A DNA stretch of 64,000 bases from Mytilisepta virgata (lineage: Eukaryota; Mollusca; Bivalvia; Mytilida; Mytilidae): the NCBI GenBank assembly GCA_028015205.1, contig CM051521.1, positions 100,106,513 through 100,170,512 on the forward strand, given 5' to 3'. Below are positions 11,201 through 22,201 of the stretch, piece by piece. Position numbers and translations under genes: made by a program. A model generated the notes under the pieces. The model worked only from the letters and a program-made list of their open reading frames with translations. It was not told the DNA's origin and did no database searches. Each line of letters starts with the position of its first letter. The stretch's first letter is position 1.

Positions 11201-13479
11201 ACATTGGAAGCTGTTACTTAGACATCTCCTTTTGTTGTCTGATTTGTCAGCTATAAACAAATTGTGCCAAGGTACAATTATTTGAATGTTTAATGAAATT
11301 TCCAGATGATCATTGCAACTAAGTTCAATACAAAAAAAACATAAATAAGTTTTCATGGTGGAATTTAATCATAGACACTATCATTCGCCTTTTTATTCTC
11401 GATGATATCTCGGCTGGTTTTTAGTGTATTTAGTGTGTGTCATACATATTTCAGAAACTGCTGTACTACAGTATGGTACAATATGGTACATGTCAAATAA
11501 CAATTATAGGTATGCTCTAAAACTGTTCACCTCTCCAATTTGTTTGTGTTGGTCTCATATATTATTAAAATTCATTTCATTTTATAAATAAAACCGAAAA
11601 TCAGCTCGTGGATTTTTTTTGCATCCATAAGCATGTATTTGAAATAAAAAGCACCAATCAATTACAACTTAAGGAAAGACGCTACAGGTAAAGTAACAGT
11701 TTTTGTTGATAGTTTAAAGGCATTTTTAAGTTATTCACGAAAAACGAATTTCCAGTCTATGTGGGACACAGTAGTCATCGATCTTAACATAAAAAAATAC
11801 AAACAGAATTTTGCATTCCTTCTGTTTTGCGCGAACCAAACAAATAAAACAGAGAGAACAGAGAACCTAAATGTACAATAACATCAAACACGATGGAAGG
11901 TATGGAAGACATATATCACGATACAAGTTAAAATTTTAGTTAATAATAGATTGAAGTCTGGAGCTGGCATGTCAGTAACTGCTAGTAGTCCTTTGTTAAT
12001 TTATATTGATCATTGTCATTTTGCTTAGTTTTTTTCTCTTAACTTTTCTAACATCGGACTGGACCTTCTTTTGAACTCCGTTTTGCTGTGCTTATCGTCG
12101 TGTGTTTGTTTATTCCACACTGGCTAGAGGTATAGGGGCATGGGTGTTTAACTCCGTCGCATTTTTACGACTGTCCCAAGTCAGGAACCTCTAGCCTTTG
12201 TTAGTTTGTGTGTTTTTTTTTAATTTTGCTTTATTTGTATGTTTCAGAGTTTAGTGTGGCGTCCATTTCGCTGAACTAGTATGCATTATTGTTTAGGAGC
12301 CATCTGAAGCCCGCCCTCCGGGTTCGGAATTTTCTCGCTGTGCTAAAGACCCAGTGGGTTGGTGTCTCTTTGATAAATTGCCCGTTTCCATTCTCTATTC
12401 TACACTACGTGTTCAGAATAAACCAAATGTTGTTTTACGGGAAAATCTTTCAAACACCCATAGAACTGTTTCAGTACCTTCTGTTACCTTAAGTCGTAAT
12501 TGATTATTGCACCATAAATTTTCCGCAAGACAACACTTGCGTTTTCAGAGTAAAATTCTATTGTTTTTCTGATTAATTATGACGTCTACAAAGTTGATTA
12601 TTACCTTGTTAAAATTTAGGAAGTTATGTAAACCATAATATGAATGAAGGCATATAGTGGATAAATGTGATAAAATTCAAAGCAGAGGACCGAAGTCACA
12701 TTGATGCCTATTTGCATGATCTTGGAGTAGTTTTTCGCGAAATTCTTTGCTAAATTTAGACATCCTTTGGCATCTTTTTATTTTAAATGCACATAATGTC
12801 AGTATCCATGAAGGAATCAGGTTTTTTAGTATTAGTTGTGAGAAATGAGTAGAAGTAAAGACTAGGTCTTGAATTAAATCTATAAGGATTAATATGTAAA
12901 GTTCTTTATACTTAGTATCATGAAAGGAAATCTCGCAATATTAAAAGTTAAAAGTAATATACGAAAACAAAGAATATTCGCAAAGACAAAGAAAAAAAGA
13001 AAATAAAGAAATTAAAAAAACAAACAAAAAAAAAAAAACACAAAAAAACACCAAAAAACAAAGTGTATATAAATAATGAAAATTAAACGGAATACAAATA
13101 TCTAAGATGCCTATAGTTGATTTAAGAAAGTTTATTACTGTGGTTCTGTAAAATCTATTAGTCTTTTAGAGATTACTGATTGATCTATAGATGTTTCAAC
13201 TGAATGAAGTAAAAACTTAATTTAATTACATGTATACTGAGATACATTTAGAATGTAATGAAATAAACAAAACATAATACAAATACGAAAAACTTGACTT
13301 TACAGTAAAAAAATAATCGTTTGGTAAAAGTCAAAGCTTTAACAATAGTTAATTATTAAATTTTAACCTACTGCAAGAGTCTTCGTCCGACGCGTCGATG
13401 CAGTCAGGATCGTTATCACATACCCAGAGTTTTGGTATGCAAGTTCCACTTCGACATCGAAACTGACTTTCTAAACAAT
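5223..13479 (-). CDS. GH18 chitinase with two LDLa modules and CBM14 (5' end not found)
   Basis: Hydrolyses chitin; presumably secreted. Exons, 5' to 3' on the minus strand: 13372-13479, 11122-11250, 10626-10800, 9896-10148, 9085-9209, 8491-8611, 7956-8144, 7521-7643, 5902-6277, 5223-5422. All have GT-AG borders and matching phases (1-1, 1-1, 1-2, 2-0, 0-2, 2-0, 0-0, 0-0, 0-1, 1-stop), giving about 599 residues. Exons 1 and 2 each encode one LDL-receptor class A module with six Cys and the acidic site ([25 protein letters not shown]). GH18 starts at [10 protein letters not shown] and keeps MLAIGGWN, the catalytic FDGLDIDWE (DxxDxDxE intact), [16 protein letters not shown] and [10 protein letters not shown], so it is likely active. 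A Thr/Ser-rich linker of about 90 residues follows, then CBM14 with six Cys, ending INRK-stop. The start and signal peptide exon lies upstream, unseen. LDLa modules in front of GH18 are unusual; phase-1 symmetry of those exons fits exon shuffling. Confidence 0.9.
6413..7208 (-). mobile_element. Decayed pearl/Helitron-like element in a chitinase intron
   Basis: Read on the minus strand, it starts CCTAGAGACTGTATCGCTCA (complement of about 7188-7207). It ends with a block equivalent to GACGACAGACGCAAAGTGAT followed by CTCACCTGG (about 6440-6480). These ends match those of the large element at 41301-46316 and the small one at 62611-63042. Inside are three or four degenerate units of about 160-180 bp containing TCCAAGATGGCC, TGTCCGATGTTCCGGACTGT and ATCTTCTTGTCTGAA. 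It carries no protein and lies wholly within the intron 6278-7520. Confidence 0.6.
11251..13371 (-). other. Chitinase intron between the two LDLa exons
   Basis: This intron of 2.1 kb carries the dispersed repeat described at 11985-12412 and A-rich low-complexity tracts at 12960-13060. The other chitinase introns over 300 bp (5423-5901, 7644-7955, 8145-8490, 8612-9084, 9210-9895, 10149-10625, 10801-11121) show no repeats or genes that I can recognise. Confidence 0.55.
11985..12412 (+). repeat. Dispersed repeat family with CCCGTTTCCATTCTCTATTC tail, copy 1
   Basis: This copy of about 430 bp includes GACTGTCCCAAGTCAGGAAC, CTCTAGCCTTTGTTAGT, a T-run, and the tail GCCCGTTTCCATTCTCTATT. The same order is found at 13808-14100, and the tail alone at about 52660-52735. 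It looks like the 3' region of a retroelement or a non-autonomous element that is very common in mussel DNA (my recollection, not checked). The 67-codon frame inside it is not a gene. Confidence 0.65.
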
Positions 13480-13807
13480 CTGTTTTGTAAAGAAGGTAAT
13501 AAAATGAATAAATTTTCATTTTATAAAAGTCATAGGAAGCGTTTAGTTTTTTTATCAAACTCTTCATGTTTGACTTGCTTTATGGCACTTGCCAATGATA
13601 AGTGCTGGTCTATAAAAGTTGCAATATATATAAATATTTCAATAGAACCTTGATACTCTGATAAAATATACAGTATCAATATCTCAGCTGACACCGCCCC
13701 ACCCCCTAAATAATAATAATAATAAATAATCTTAACTGAAAAGATTAATTCCTTTATAATACCGAAGCATTTTTTATTTAGTATGAGATCTCACAAAACA
13801 TGTTTGT

Positions 13808-14100
13808 CCCGCCGTATTTTTGCGCCTGTCCCAAGTCAGGAACCTCTAGCCTTTGTTAGTCTTGTGTGTTTTTTTTTAAATTTTTGTTCATTTTTATGTT
13901 TCGGAGTTTAGTGTGCCGCCCATTTTACTGAACTAGTATACATTATTGTTTAGGGGCCAGCTGAAGCACGCCTCCGGGTGCGGGATTTTCTCGATACGTT
14001 GAAGATCCATTGGTAGACTTGGGCTGTTTTCTGCTCTTTGATCGAGTTGTTGCCTCTATGACACATTCCCCGTTTCCATTCTCTATTCTATTTACTTTGA
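13808..14100 (+). repeat. Dispersed repeat family, copy 2
   Basis: It shares CTGTCCCAAGTCAGGAACCT, the following T-run, TTTAGTGTG, GAACTAGTAT and the tail CCCCGTTTCCATTCTCTATT with copy 1 at 11985-12412, in the same orientation. It lies just upstream of the known part of the chitinase gene, possibly within its 5' intron. Confidence 0.65.
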
Positions 14101-15317
14101 TTGATAGATATATATTTTGTATGTTAATCGCCATTCTTAAACTATGCATTACATACCTTGTGCATTCAATTGTTGTACTATTAAAATGGTGACCACTAAG
14201 ACTATTTTGAAATCCTGAAAACAGAATTAATATTTGTTTTAAAGAAGTGTTGTCTTTCGGTTTATTCAGAATTTCAAACAATCCATAAAAAATATTGGAC
14301 GAGAAGGTTATTTTACGTAAAGTCTTTAAATGAATTCAAAGTTTATTAAATTATTGATAAGCCAGGAAATGAAAATTGATAATACAGTAGAATCTGAAAA
14401 ATATTGAATATTTAATATATTACAGGTTATAAATATTGTATTGAAACAAAAAGATTGTACCTTACCATTCATTCCATGTGTAAATTTATGAAAAATTCAT
14501 TAAATCCAAGTATTATTTTCCGACAAATCTGTCAGATTTCTGCACTATGTAAATGTTAACGATTGTGTTGTATCTTAGCTAAGTAGAAAAATGTGTTGGT
14601 TTTGTGGAGACATTAGGAAGACAATCCTATTTCGTGCATACTAATTAATTTGTTTACGTCCCATTTACAATAATAACGTTTATAATTACGAATCTATCCT
14701 AAAACAGGGCATGTGACATAGGATTTCCTTGTAGAACACCACTACGTTCAATTTATCTTGTAAAAATTGATGAACAACAGAGTGAAGTCGATAAAAATGT
14801 CATAGTAACAGGTAAAATACATTTGTAATTATTACCTGTAATTATCTTTTATTTCAAACTGCACAAAATCATGTATAATTTCTTTATTTGGTCTTCGTAA
14901 AGATATTTATTTAGTGTATGTATGTGTGAAACAATCTGTGGTTTACACTGATCTTGTTACACTTTTGGGTGACATTAAGGTCAATATTGGGAAAATTTAC
15001 ATATAACCTGCATCAAAAATACGTAAATACCGATGGTATTTGAACTTTTTAATGATGGATTACGTATTTGATAATTATCCGTGCAGTAAATAAAAATAAA
15101 AATGTAGACATTTTTAGAATAAATTTAAATTTATAATGTTGACATTTTTTGCAAGATAATAGAACTGCAAACAGTAATATTTCAGCTTATTCTTTTCCAT
15201 TTTAACGGGACTTACAGGTAATATAAAAAATAACTCATGACACAATTTGTATCGCATACTGTATCCACCCGAATTACCAATTCCGGAGTTCCGAGGTATG
15301 CCATGTGTTAAGGTTTT

Positions 15318-15573
15318 AAGGGACGAGATCAGACGTCCAATGTAGGATAAAACCGAATTCAAATAGTTTGGGGTGGGGGGGGGGTTGGCGGGGGAAAAAT
15401 TACTGCAACTTTTTTTATCCGACATCGATTTCAAGCATATGCCCACATTGGTCAATCAATTTTTCACAAATTAAGTTAAGAGGGGGGCGGGGGGGGGGGG
15501 GGTTTGGGGTCTGTGAAAAAACTATGTGAATTAAGTTTTTTATCCTACATTGAACTTTTGATCTCGTCCTTAA
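15318..15573. repeat. PIF/Harbinger-like MITE, family 1, copy 1 (about 255 bp)
   Basis: The left end, GGGACGAGATCAGACGTCCA, and the right end (complement GGACGAGATCAAAAGTTCAA) form inverted repeats of about 35-40 bp that continue into TGTAGGATAAAA. The flanks read TTAA on both sides, which fits a 3-bp TAA target duplication. Two long G-tracts (about 15366-15390 and 15481-15503) lie inside. Copy 2 is at 25081-25651. Confidence 0.7.
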
Positions 15574-16994
15574 CATATATATTTTATAACTTTTGTTAAC
15601 TTCATTGACTCGTATTTGTAACGGATTTTCACACTTAATTTATCAATATATCAACATCCATCAATTGATCAGTAGATATTCCTAGTTTCATTCAATAATA
15701 TCCGGAGACAAATAGCGAATAAGACAGTCAAACCAAAATTCCCAGATAAGGTGAAAATAGTAAAACAGCAAACAATTACTACAAAGATATATATTAAACT
15801 AAATTATGCCCCAGTATTACATTGGTTCCTGGTGTACGGTAACCCCATATATTTTTTTTAACTTTTAGTTACTGATATAACACTATATTCCAAAATTCCA
15901 AAATACATAATTTACAACAAACACTGCACGACAATACCACTCGATATGAACAGGCACATAAAATAAAAATTTTGGCCGAGTTAAACTTGTGCTCATTTTC
16001 AGAATGCGTGTATAAAATGTCTATAAAAACAAAATGAGTTTTTCAATACTAAAATGGATCATTATGTTATATCATAATGGTTTGTATTGATATATTTGAA
16101 AAAATAGAAACAAATAAAAAGTGGTTTACAAATTTATTAAAAGTTTAGAGATCATTATATAATACGCTAAAAATATCAATAATTAATATTTTTTACTACA
16201 CAATAAAACTCCGAAATGGGGTAATTGGGTTCACTGCAACAGGTGTTTGTTGTATACTTCGAATTACATTATAATCTGACGTCAATCATGAATTCATTTA
16301 ACTAATGGCTCCAATTTTAAAATATGTCGTTTACTGTAAATTGTCAATTCAGAAAAAAAAAATCAATTTTTGTCTTTCACAAGCCTGCAATCAAACGATA
16401 AAATTACTGTTTTCGTCTGACATGAACTGTGTAGCCTCTTATAAGCTGTAAGGGCTAAATGATTTGTTCGAAGGAACACGGCAGATTTTGTGAAAGTATG
16501 CGGATATGTACTTTTCACTGGAAATTTCTGTTGGTTATTCAAGACCATACTTTTTAGTCGATGTATGAGTATATATTTCATATTAGATCGGCATTGAATA
16601 ATTTTGATACGTTAAATTCATTTTTATCCATGATATCCACAATTCGATATTTAGTTTTTGAAAAAGAAATCTGTACGCTGTAATATGAATAACAGGATAA
16701 ATAGGACCTATTATAGTGTAATTAGAGAACTAGCTGAAGTGTTTCACTTTTCAAAACTTTGTATGTAAACTGAAAATAAGCTTCAAATTTCGTGTACTTG
16801 TATGAAAAACTTTTAAAACCATTCACCTTATATGCTCTTCATGTTATAAGTAACCTAACATGACGTTCTAGAATCCAGTGTCGTAAAGATGAGTGGTCAG
16901 TCAACGAAATGGTCATATAGTGCATCAAATTTATTTAGGCATTTTGTGATACGTTTTATTATTTATAAGTAAGTATAAGTACACTGTAAGTATA

Positions 16995-18310
16995 TATTAT
17001 TATCCCGCACTTCGAATGAAGTTCGGGGATATTTGTAATCGGTCCGTCTGTCCGTCCGTCCGTCCGTCGTGCCGTCTGTTTGTTTGCCCGTTTGTTCGTC
17101 CGTTAGATAATCTTGTCTCCAGAACATCTCCTTCATTTTTAATGTCATGCATTTAATTTCTCTACAGTATTGTCACAAACTGTATGTAGATGCGCAATAA
17201 TGTTTTAGAATTTTGATTTTCAAAAATAGGGGCCCACAGGGGTCGAATTTCGAAAATATGAAATTTAAACTTGTGACCTAAACTCCTCATTCATTTCTCA
17301 TTTTATGCTTTTAATTTCTATACAGTATTATCACATACTTATGTAGATGCGCAATAAGGTTTTCGAATTTTGATTTTTAAAAATTGGGGTCCACATGGGT
17401 TGAATTTCAAAAATTGGAAGTTTAAGCTTGTGACCTAAACTCCTCATACATTTTTCGTTTTATATTTTAATTTCTATACAGTATTGTCACACACTGTACG
17501 TAGATGTGCAATAAGGTTTTGGAATTTTGATTTTTAAAAATTGGGGCCCACATGGGTCGAATTTCGAAAATTGGAATTTAAGCTTGTGACCTAAACTCCA
17601 CATTCGTTTTTCAGGTCATGCATTTAATTTCTATACCATATTGTCACATTCTATATGTAGATGCGCAATAAGGTTTTAGAATTTTGATTTTCAAAAATAG
17701 GGGCCCACAGGGGTCGAATTTCGAAAACTGGTAATACAAACTAAACTGCTTATTAATTTTTCATGTTATGCTTTTAATTTCTGTACAATATTGTCACATA
17801 CTGTATGTAGATGCGCAATAAGATTTTATAATTTTGATTTTGACAACTTGAGGCTCACAGGGGTTGTATTTCGGAAATAGTGAATTTAAGCTTGTGCCTT
17901 AAACTATATATAATATATAATATTGTTCTTTATTTTCTGTAGATATGCGAAAAGGTTTTTAATTTTGAAAATCTATTAAGGGATCAAATTTTGAGACTGA
18001 AAATGGTGAAATTGCTTATTTTGCTTTGTCTCTGGAAATACTCATTCATTTTTTATTTCAGTGGTTTCATTTGTGTATAATATTGTTCTTCACTAAATGT
18101 GCAATAAGGTTTTCCATTTTTAAATTTGATTCAAGGTTCCAATTTTCAGACTGAAATTGTTAAATTGCTAATTTTAACTGTTAATTGTTTTTTGACTTGT
18201 GCAGTGTGGGGATTGGCATCGTTTCTTATGGCACCAATTTCTAGTTTAGAGTTGTCACAATGTCAAATATACGGTTACTTTAAGGCTTATACAACCGACT
18301 ATAACACATA
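16995..18310 (+). mobile_element. Pearl-like element: hairpin, CCGT microsatellite, tandem core of about 155-160 bp
   Basis: It opens with a short hairpin (CCCGCACTTCGAATGAAGTT then CGGGG), followed by a (CCGT)n tract (about 17040-17100). About six increasingly decayed units follow, of roughly 155-160 bp each, with GTAGATGCGCAATAAGGTTT, GGGGCCCACAGGGGTCGAAT and TTGTGACCTAAACTCCTCAT. Hairpin, tetranucleotide microsatellite and tandem core of about 160 bp is the layout described for bivalve pearl elements. No protein is encoded. The 3' end near 18300 is not sharply defined. Confidence 0.65.
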
Positions 18311-18959
18311 GAACAAAACACCACAATAAGCAAAACTTCAACCACGATAAGCATGCAAACATAAGAATAAAATTATATAAGATAAAAACATCAAATTTTA
18401 AAATAGCATAATGCTTAGAGCATTATAAAAAGTCTTATTATTTTTTTCTGTAACACAGATGTAAATTTAGTCAAGTAATATTAGTAAAAAAAAATAGTAT
18501 CAATCAAAAATAGTTTTTAAATTATTAATACAGATAAATAGTCTCAGTAAAACAGAAAATTGGTTCTCTGCTCCGTCAATAAAAACTGATATATATCCCC
18601 CCTGTACTGAACCATCCCTATATTATTAGGAGAGAATTCTTTTACACCCAACTTTTATGTGTTGCATCTGCCTCCTCCCGTCTTCCCCATTTTTCTCGGC
18701 AACGCCCTCGACGCAGTATCACAATATCATAGCAAACATAAAGTTTCCAAATTTTGTCCACTGAAACAAATCTAATTTGATCATTTGATTTTTGCTATAT
18801 TATTGTGATACAATAAATGTATTTCTGTCATAAAATGAAGAAAAAATGACAACGAAGGCTGTAGGTATTGCAGCTGAAAGGGGGTACACGGGATAAATGA
18901 GGGGGAATGCAACACATTAGATACATTCCCATGGTGCATGTAATCATGTATTAAATGTT
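18311..18959. other. Spacer, nothing firm
   Basis: The stretch is AT-rich. GTGTTGCATCTGCCTCCTCC near 18660 and GAGGGGGAATGCAACAC near 18900 are weakly complementary and may be arms of an old foldback. I could not define ends. Confidence 0.35.
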
Positions 18960-20690
18960 ACTACTTTAATGATTAACTATAAATTTTACTTACAACTCGA
19001 AAATATTTGGAACTCAGGACTAGAATACGAATTATTTCATAATAATATAATTGATTATATTTTTAAACATTCAAGAGGAGATGTGGTTTTTCTAAATATG
19101 TTTTATGGTTTTATAAAATATATGCAATGTCTTATCGAACCGTTTTGGGTGGATTTTGCAGATGCCTTAAAAATAATACAATGGATTCATTGGTAAAGTT
19201 CACTTTCAATAATCTTCAATATTATATTAAAATCTTGTTACTATCCAAGATCATGGAATAAATCCTATATTGCTCCTACATATAAATCCGGGAACGAACT
19301 TTATTTAAACTAGAAATCTGTACTGTCGGAATCGACAGTGATCCCCGCACCCCCTGTAAGTAGTTGGGCCACTTACCTATAAGATAAAACCTTATTCCAA
19401 TCCAAAAATTGTATGCAGTCATTCATAAAGAAAATAAATCAATAAACCTTATGAAAAATTAAAAAACTTTGGTTCACAAGCTTAAACTGACATTTTTTAA
19501 AATTTAACCCGAGTGAGCCCCCAGTTTTAAACTTGATACTCTAAAGCCTTATTGTGCAACTACATATACTGTAGGACAATACTATATATAAGCAAAATTA
19601 ATAAATTGCAAAATGAAAGAGAAGTTAAGGTCACAAGCGTAAATTGAAAATTTCAAATTTCGACCCATGTGGACCTCAATTTTAGAAAATCAAAATTATA
19701 AAACCTTATTGCGCATCTGCATATGGTGCATGACAATACTGTATAGAAATAAAATGCATAAATTGAAAAATGAAAGACGAGTTTAGGTCACAAACTGAAA
19801 TTTTCAAATTTTCGAAGTTCAACCCATGTGGGCCTTTTGTTCAGAAAAATCAAAATTCTAAAACCTTATTGCGCATCTACAGGTGGTATGCAACCATCCT
19901 ATTTGGAAATTAAATTCCTAAACCCCAAAGGAAGGATGAAATTATCGTGTAATTTATTCGAAATTTTGTTAAACCTAAACTTATAATTCCGAAATTTGTT
20001 TTATGTACACTTAAAGCTATTTCTCTATATAGAGCTAACAATAGATCATTAAAAAATAATCAGGAAGTTGACATTTTATCCTAAATTGAAAAACTACATT
20101 TAAATTTGATTAAGAATATATTAGGCACAAAGAGAAGTGGTTAGAACAGGATTGGGGGCTCTGCCTGTCGAAATCTCTATTAAAACTCAAACTCTGTTTG
20201 TCAAGATTAAATAATGAAAAATTTAATCCCCTTCTCTAAGAAGCTTATAAACTATGAAAAGAGTTACATACACAGGTGTTTTACTCATGGTATACTTATG
20301 TACATAGTGTGTCTGAAGAACGAAATTTTGATCTCGCTCGCACCCATTTTTGGCATAAAAAATCAAAATAACTAAAATTCAATTTGGTGTGACCTAAGAT
20401 AAACAGAAAGATACATTAAAATACCTAGAGATCAAATAATTTGTAAATTTTGTGATGAACTTGATGATGAACAACACTTCTTTTTTCATTGTAAGTTTAA
20501 TTACAACCCCTGAGAACAATTCTTATTATATTTTGAAGAAAATTATGCTGATTTTAATAACTATAGTTTATCAAAAACTTTTTTATCATTTTAACCCCAT
20601 CAAGACCAAAAGAATTGATTTCTGATATTAAGCAGTCATTAGAACTGAGGAAAGGAGATCCATAATTGTTTTATCTTTTATATTATGTAG
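18960..20690 (+). mobile_element. LINE relic (copy B), split by an inverted tandem array
   Basis: At 19200-19311 the plus strand encodes a piece from just before the reverse-transcriptase core (SLSIIFNIILKSCYYPRSWN, then APTYKSGNELYLN). From about 20060 to 20665 it encodes a decayed C-terminal part with IPRDQIICKFCDELDDEQHF and a final block matching the QSLELRKGD ending of copy A at 38.6 kb. Frames are broken by many stops. Between the two parts sits the repeat at 19313-19930, and the RT core is missing. The preceding 75-codon frame (18969-19193) may be more of the same ORF. The AAAT tail follows at 20762. Confidence 0.65.
19313..19930 (-). repeat. Pearl-like tandem units, inverted, inside the LINE relic
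   Basis: Three to four units of about 155-160 bp are related to those at 17150-18110 but on the opposite strand: AAACCTTATTGCGCATCTGC is the complement of the GCAGATGCGCAATAAGGTTT type. The left edge has a small hairpin (CTGTCGGAATCGACAG) next to ATCCCCGC. The array interrupts LINE copy B and is therefore younger than it, unless both were rearranged together. Confidence 0.6.
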
Positions 20691-20761
20691 TTTTGTACCA
20701 TATTTTGTGTCCATATTATACATTGTACATGTATCTTGTTGTTGTAGCTGTATACTACAAC

Positions 20762-20765
20762 CCAA

Positions 20766-20820
<55 letters not shown>

Positions 20821-20860
20821 ATTAATTAAATTAATTAAATAAATTAAATAAATAAATAGT
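20762..20860 (+). repeat. (AAAT)n microsatellite, probable LINE tail
   Basis: A run of AAAT repeats of about 95 bp (with AATT variants after 20818) follows the C-terminal end of LINE copy B. Short tandem repeats in place of a poly(A) tail are common at the 3' ends of several non-LTR families. Confidence 0.8.
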
Positions 20861-22201
20861 ATGTTGTTATATTTTGTAAATTATTTAAAACTGTAGCACC
20901 GTTTCTAACAGTGGAAAAAAAATCGTCTCTTCTATTTTTTATGGTCCTATTAGTTCAGATTTCGGAACCCTTTGTTAAATCAAGGAATTATATCTGGGAG
21001 TAAATAGATTAGTCGAAAAAAAGATGCCATGTATTTAAAATAATGATCGTAGTTCAAGGTCATACAATTTTACAAACTAAAAAACTTGAGGCCATCAAAT
21101 CCATCACTTTGTAATGAATAACATACACACTCAGATATATAATTATATTAAAAGGGAAGTAGATAAGAGAAATATATAAATAACCAAAGGAGAAAATAAA
21201 ATAGAAAAAAATGAATAAAACAAAAATGTGAATTATTCACATCTATCCCTTTCATAAAAAAGCTATATATCAAATAATTAGATTCTACTTGTCTGAATAA
21301 TTTATATATACTTCTAACATATGAATTGGTTGATACAATTCTCATAAACATTTCAACTTAGTTTTCTTATAAATAAATTGTAAAAAAAATAATTATAATG
21401 AATAAAATAATAAAAAATAATTGTTATTCCATGTAAATGTTATCCAAATTTGTTAATCATTTAGAAAAAAAAGTTTAAAATTGAAATAAATTTAGATAAT
21501 AAAGAAACAATTTGAGAAAATATGTTAAAACAAATTTTTGGGGCTTGGGTAGGATAAGATCAAATAACTATTGATTACTAAAAACAGTTCACATCTGTAT
21601 TTGTTTTTTTTATGTCTTCACCTTGTTTATTAGTAGGAAAATCTAACAGCCCGCTGTGTGATGAGGTTTTGGGCTTGTGTTTAGAGTGTTTAGACAAACA
21701 AATCAATTCTATTTTACCAATTAGGTAATTTCGGAACATATTGCTAAAATGGTATTTGAAGAAATTCGGCAACATCAAAAGATTAGAAATTCACTCATAT
21801 ATGCATATAAACCCAGGTATTATCGCCAATATCATCATTATCAATTATAACATTTACGATTCAACATCTTCCTGTTTTTTACAAAATTGTGAGTTTTTAA
21901 AAATGCTATTAATTCACTCAATACAATGAATTTTGAAAGATTTTATTTAATTATGTACATTTTTGGATATGAAGCAAATTTAATTCTTCAGCTTGTAATA
22001 TTATAATTTGATCACCCTTTTTAGTCTTTAGTTTATTACGAATTATAAATATTACTTAGTAGTTAGTATATAATGTTTTTCGGGATTATTGTTAAAATTT
22101 ATACAATGAGACGGCTCGACCGTATGTCACCGTGAGAAATCACTGCCATTCGTATTTTTTAAACGTTATTTGTTCAAACATTTATTAACTTAGTTTCAGA
22201 A
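20861..22201. other. Spacer and presumed promoter/5' UTR of the homeobox gene
   Basis: This is very AT-rich DNA without recognisable coding sequence. Just before the homeobox start there is a good acceptor (TTAGTTTCAG at 22190-22199), so an upstream 5' UTR exon is likely, but I cannot place it. Confidence 0.45.

Larger units (their letters stand above)
13480..16990. other. Upstream of the known chitinase exons
   Basis: The missing chitinase start exon should lie in or beyond this stretch. I looked on the minus strand for a signal-peptide exon with a phase-1 donor and for further LDLa exons, and found none I could defend. The stretch contains the repeat at 13808-14100 and the MITE at 15318-15573; the rest is AT-rich. 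Confidence 0.4.

Noticed and set aside
12289..12489. 67-codon frame in the dispersed repeat
   Set aside because: It overlaps the non-coding repeat tail found again at 13808-14100 and 52660-52735, with stops in the other copies.
14281..16581. Possible first exon of the chitinase with a signal peptide
   Set aside because: Candidate ATGs near 14470, 15450 and 16581 (minus strand) were followed by stops or polar sequence, with no phase-1 donor.
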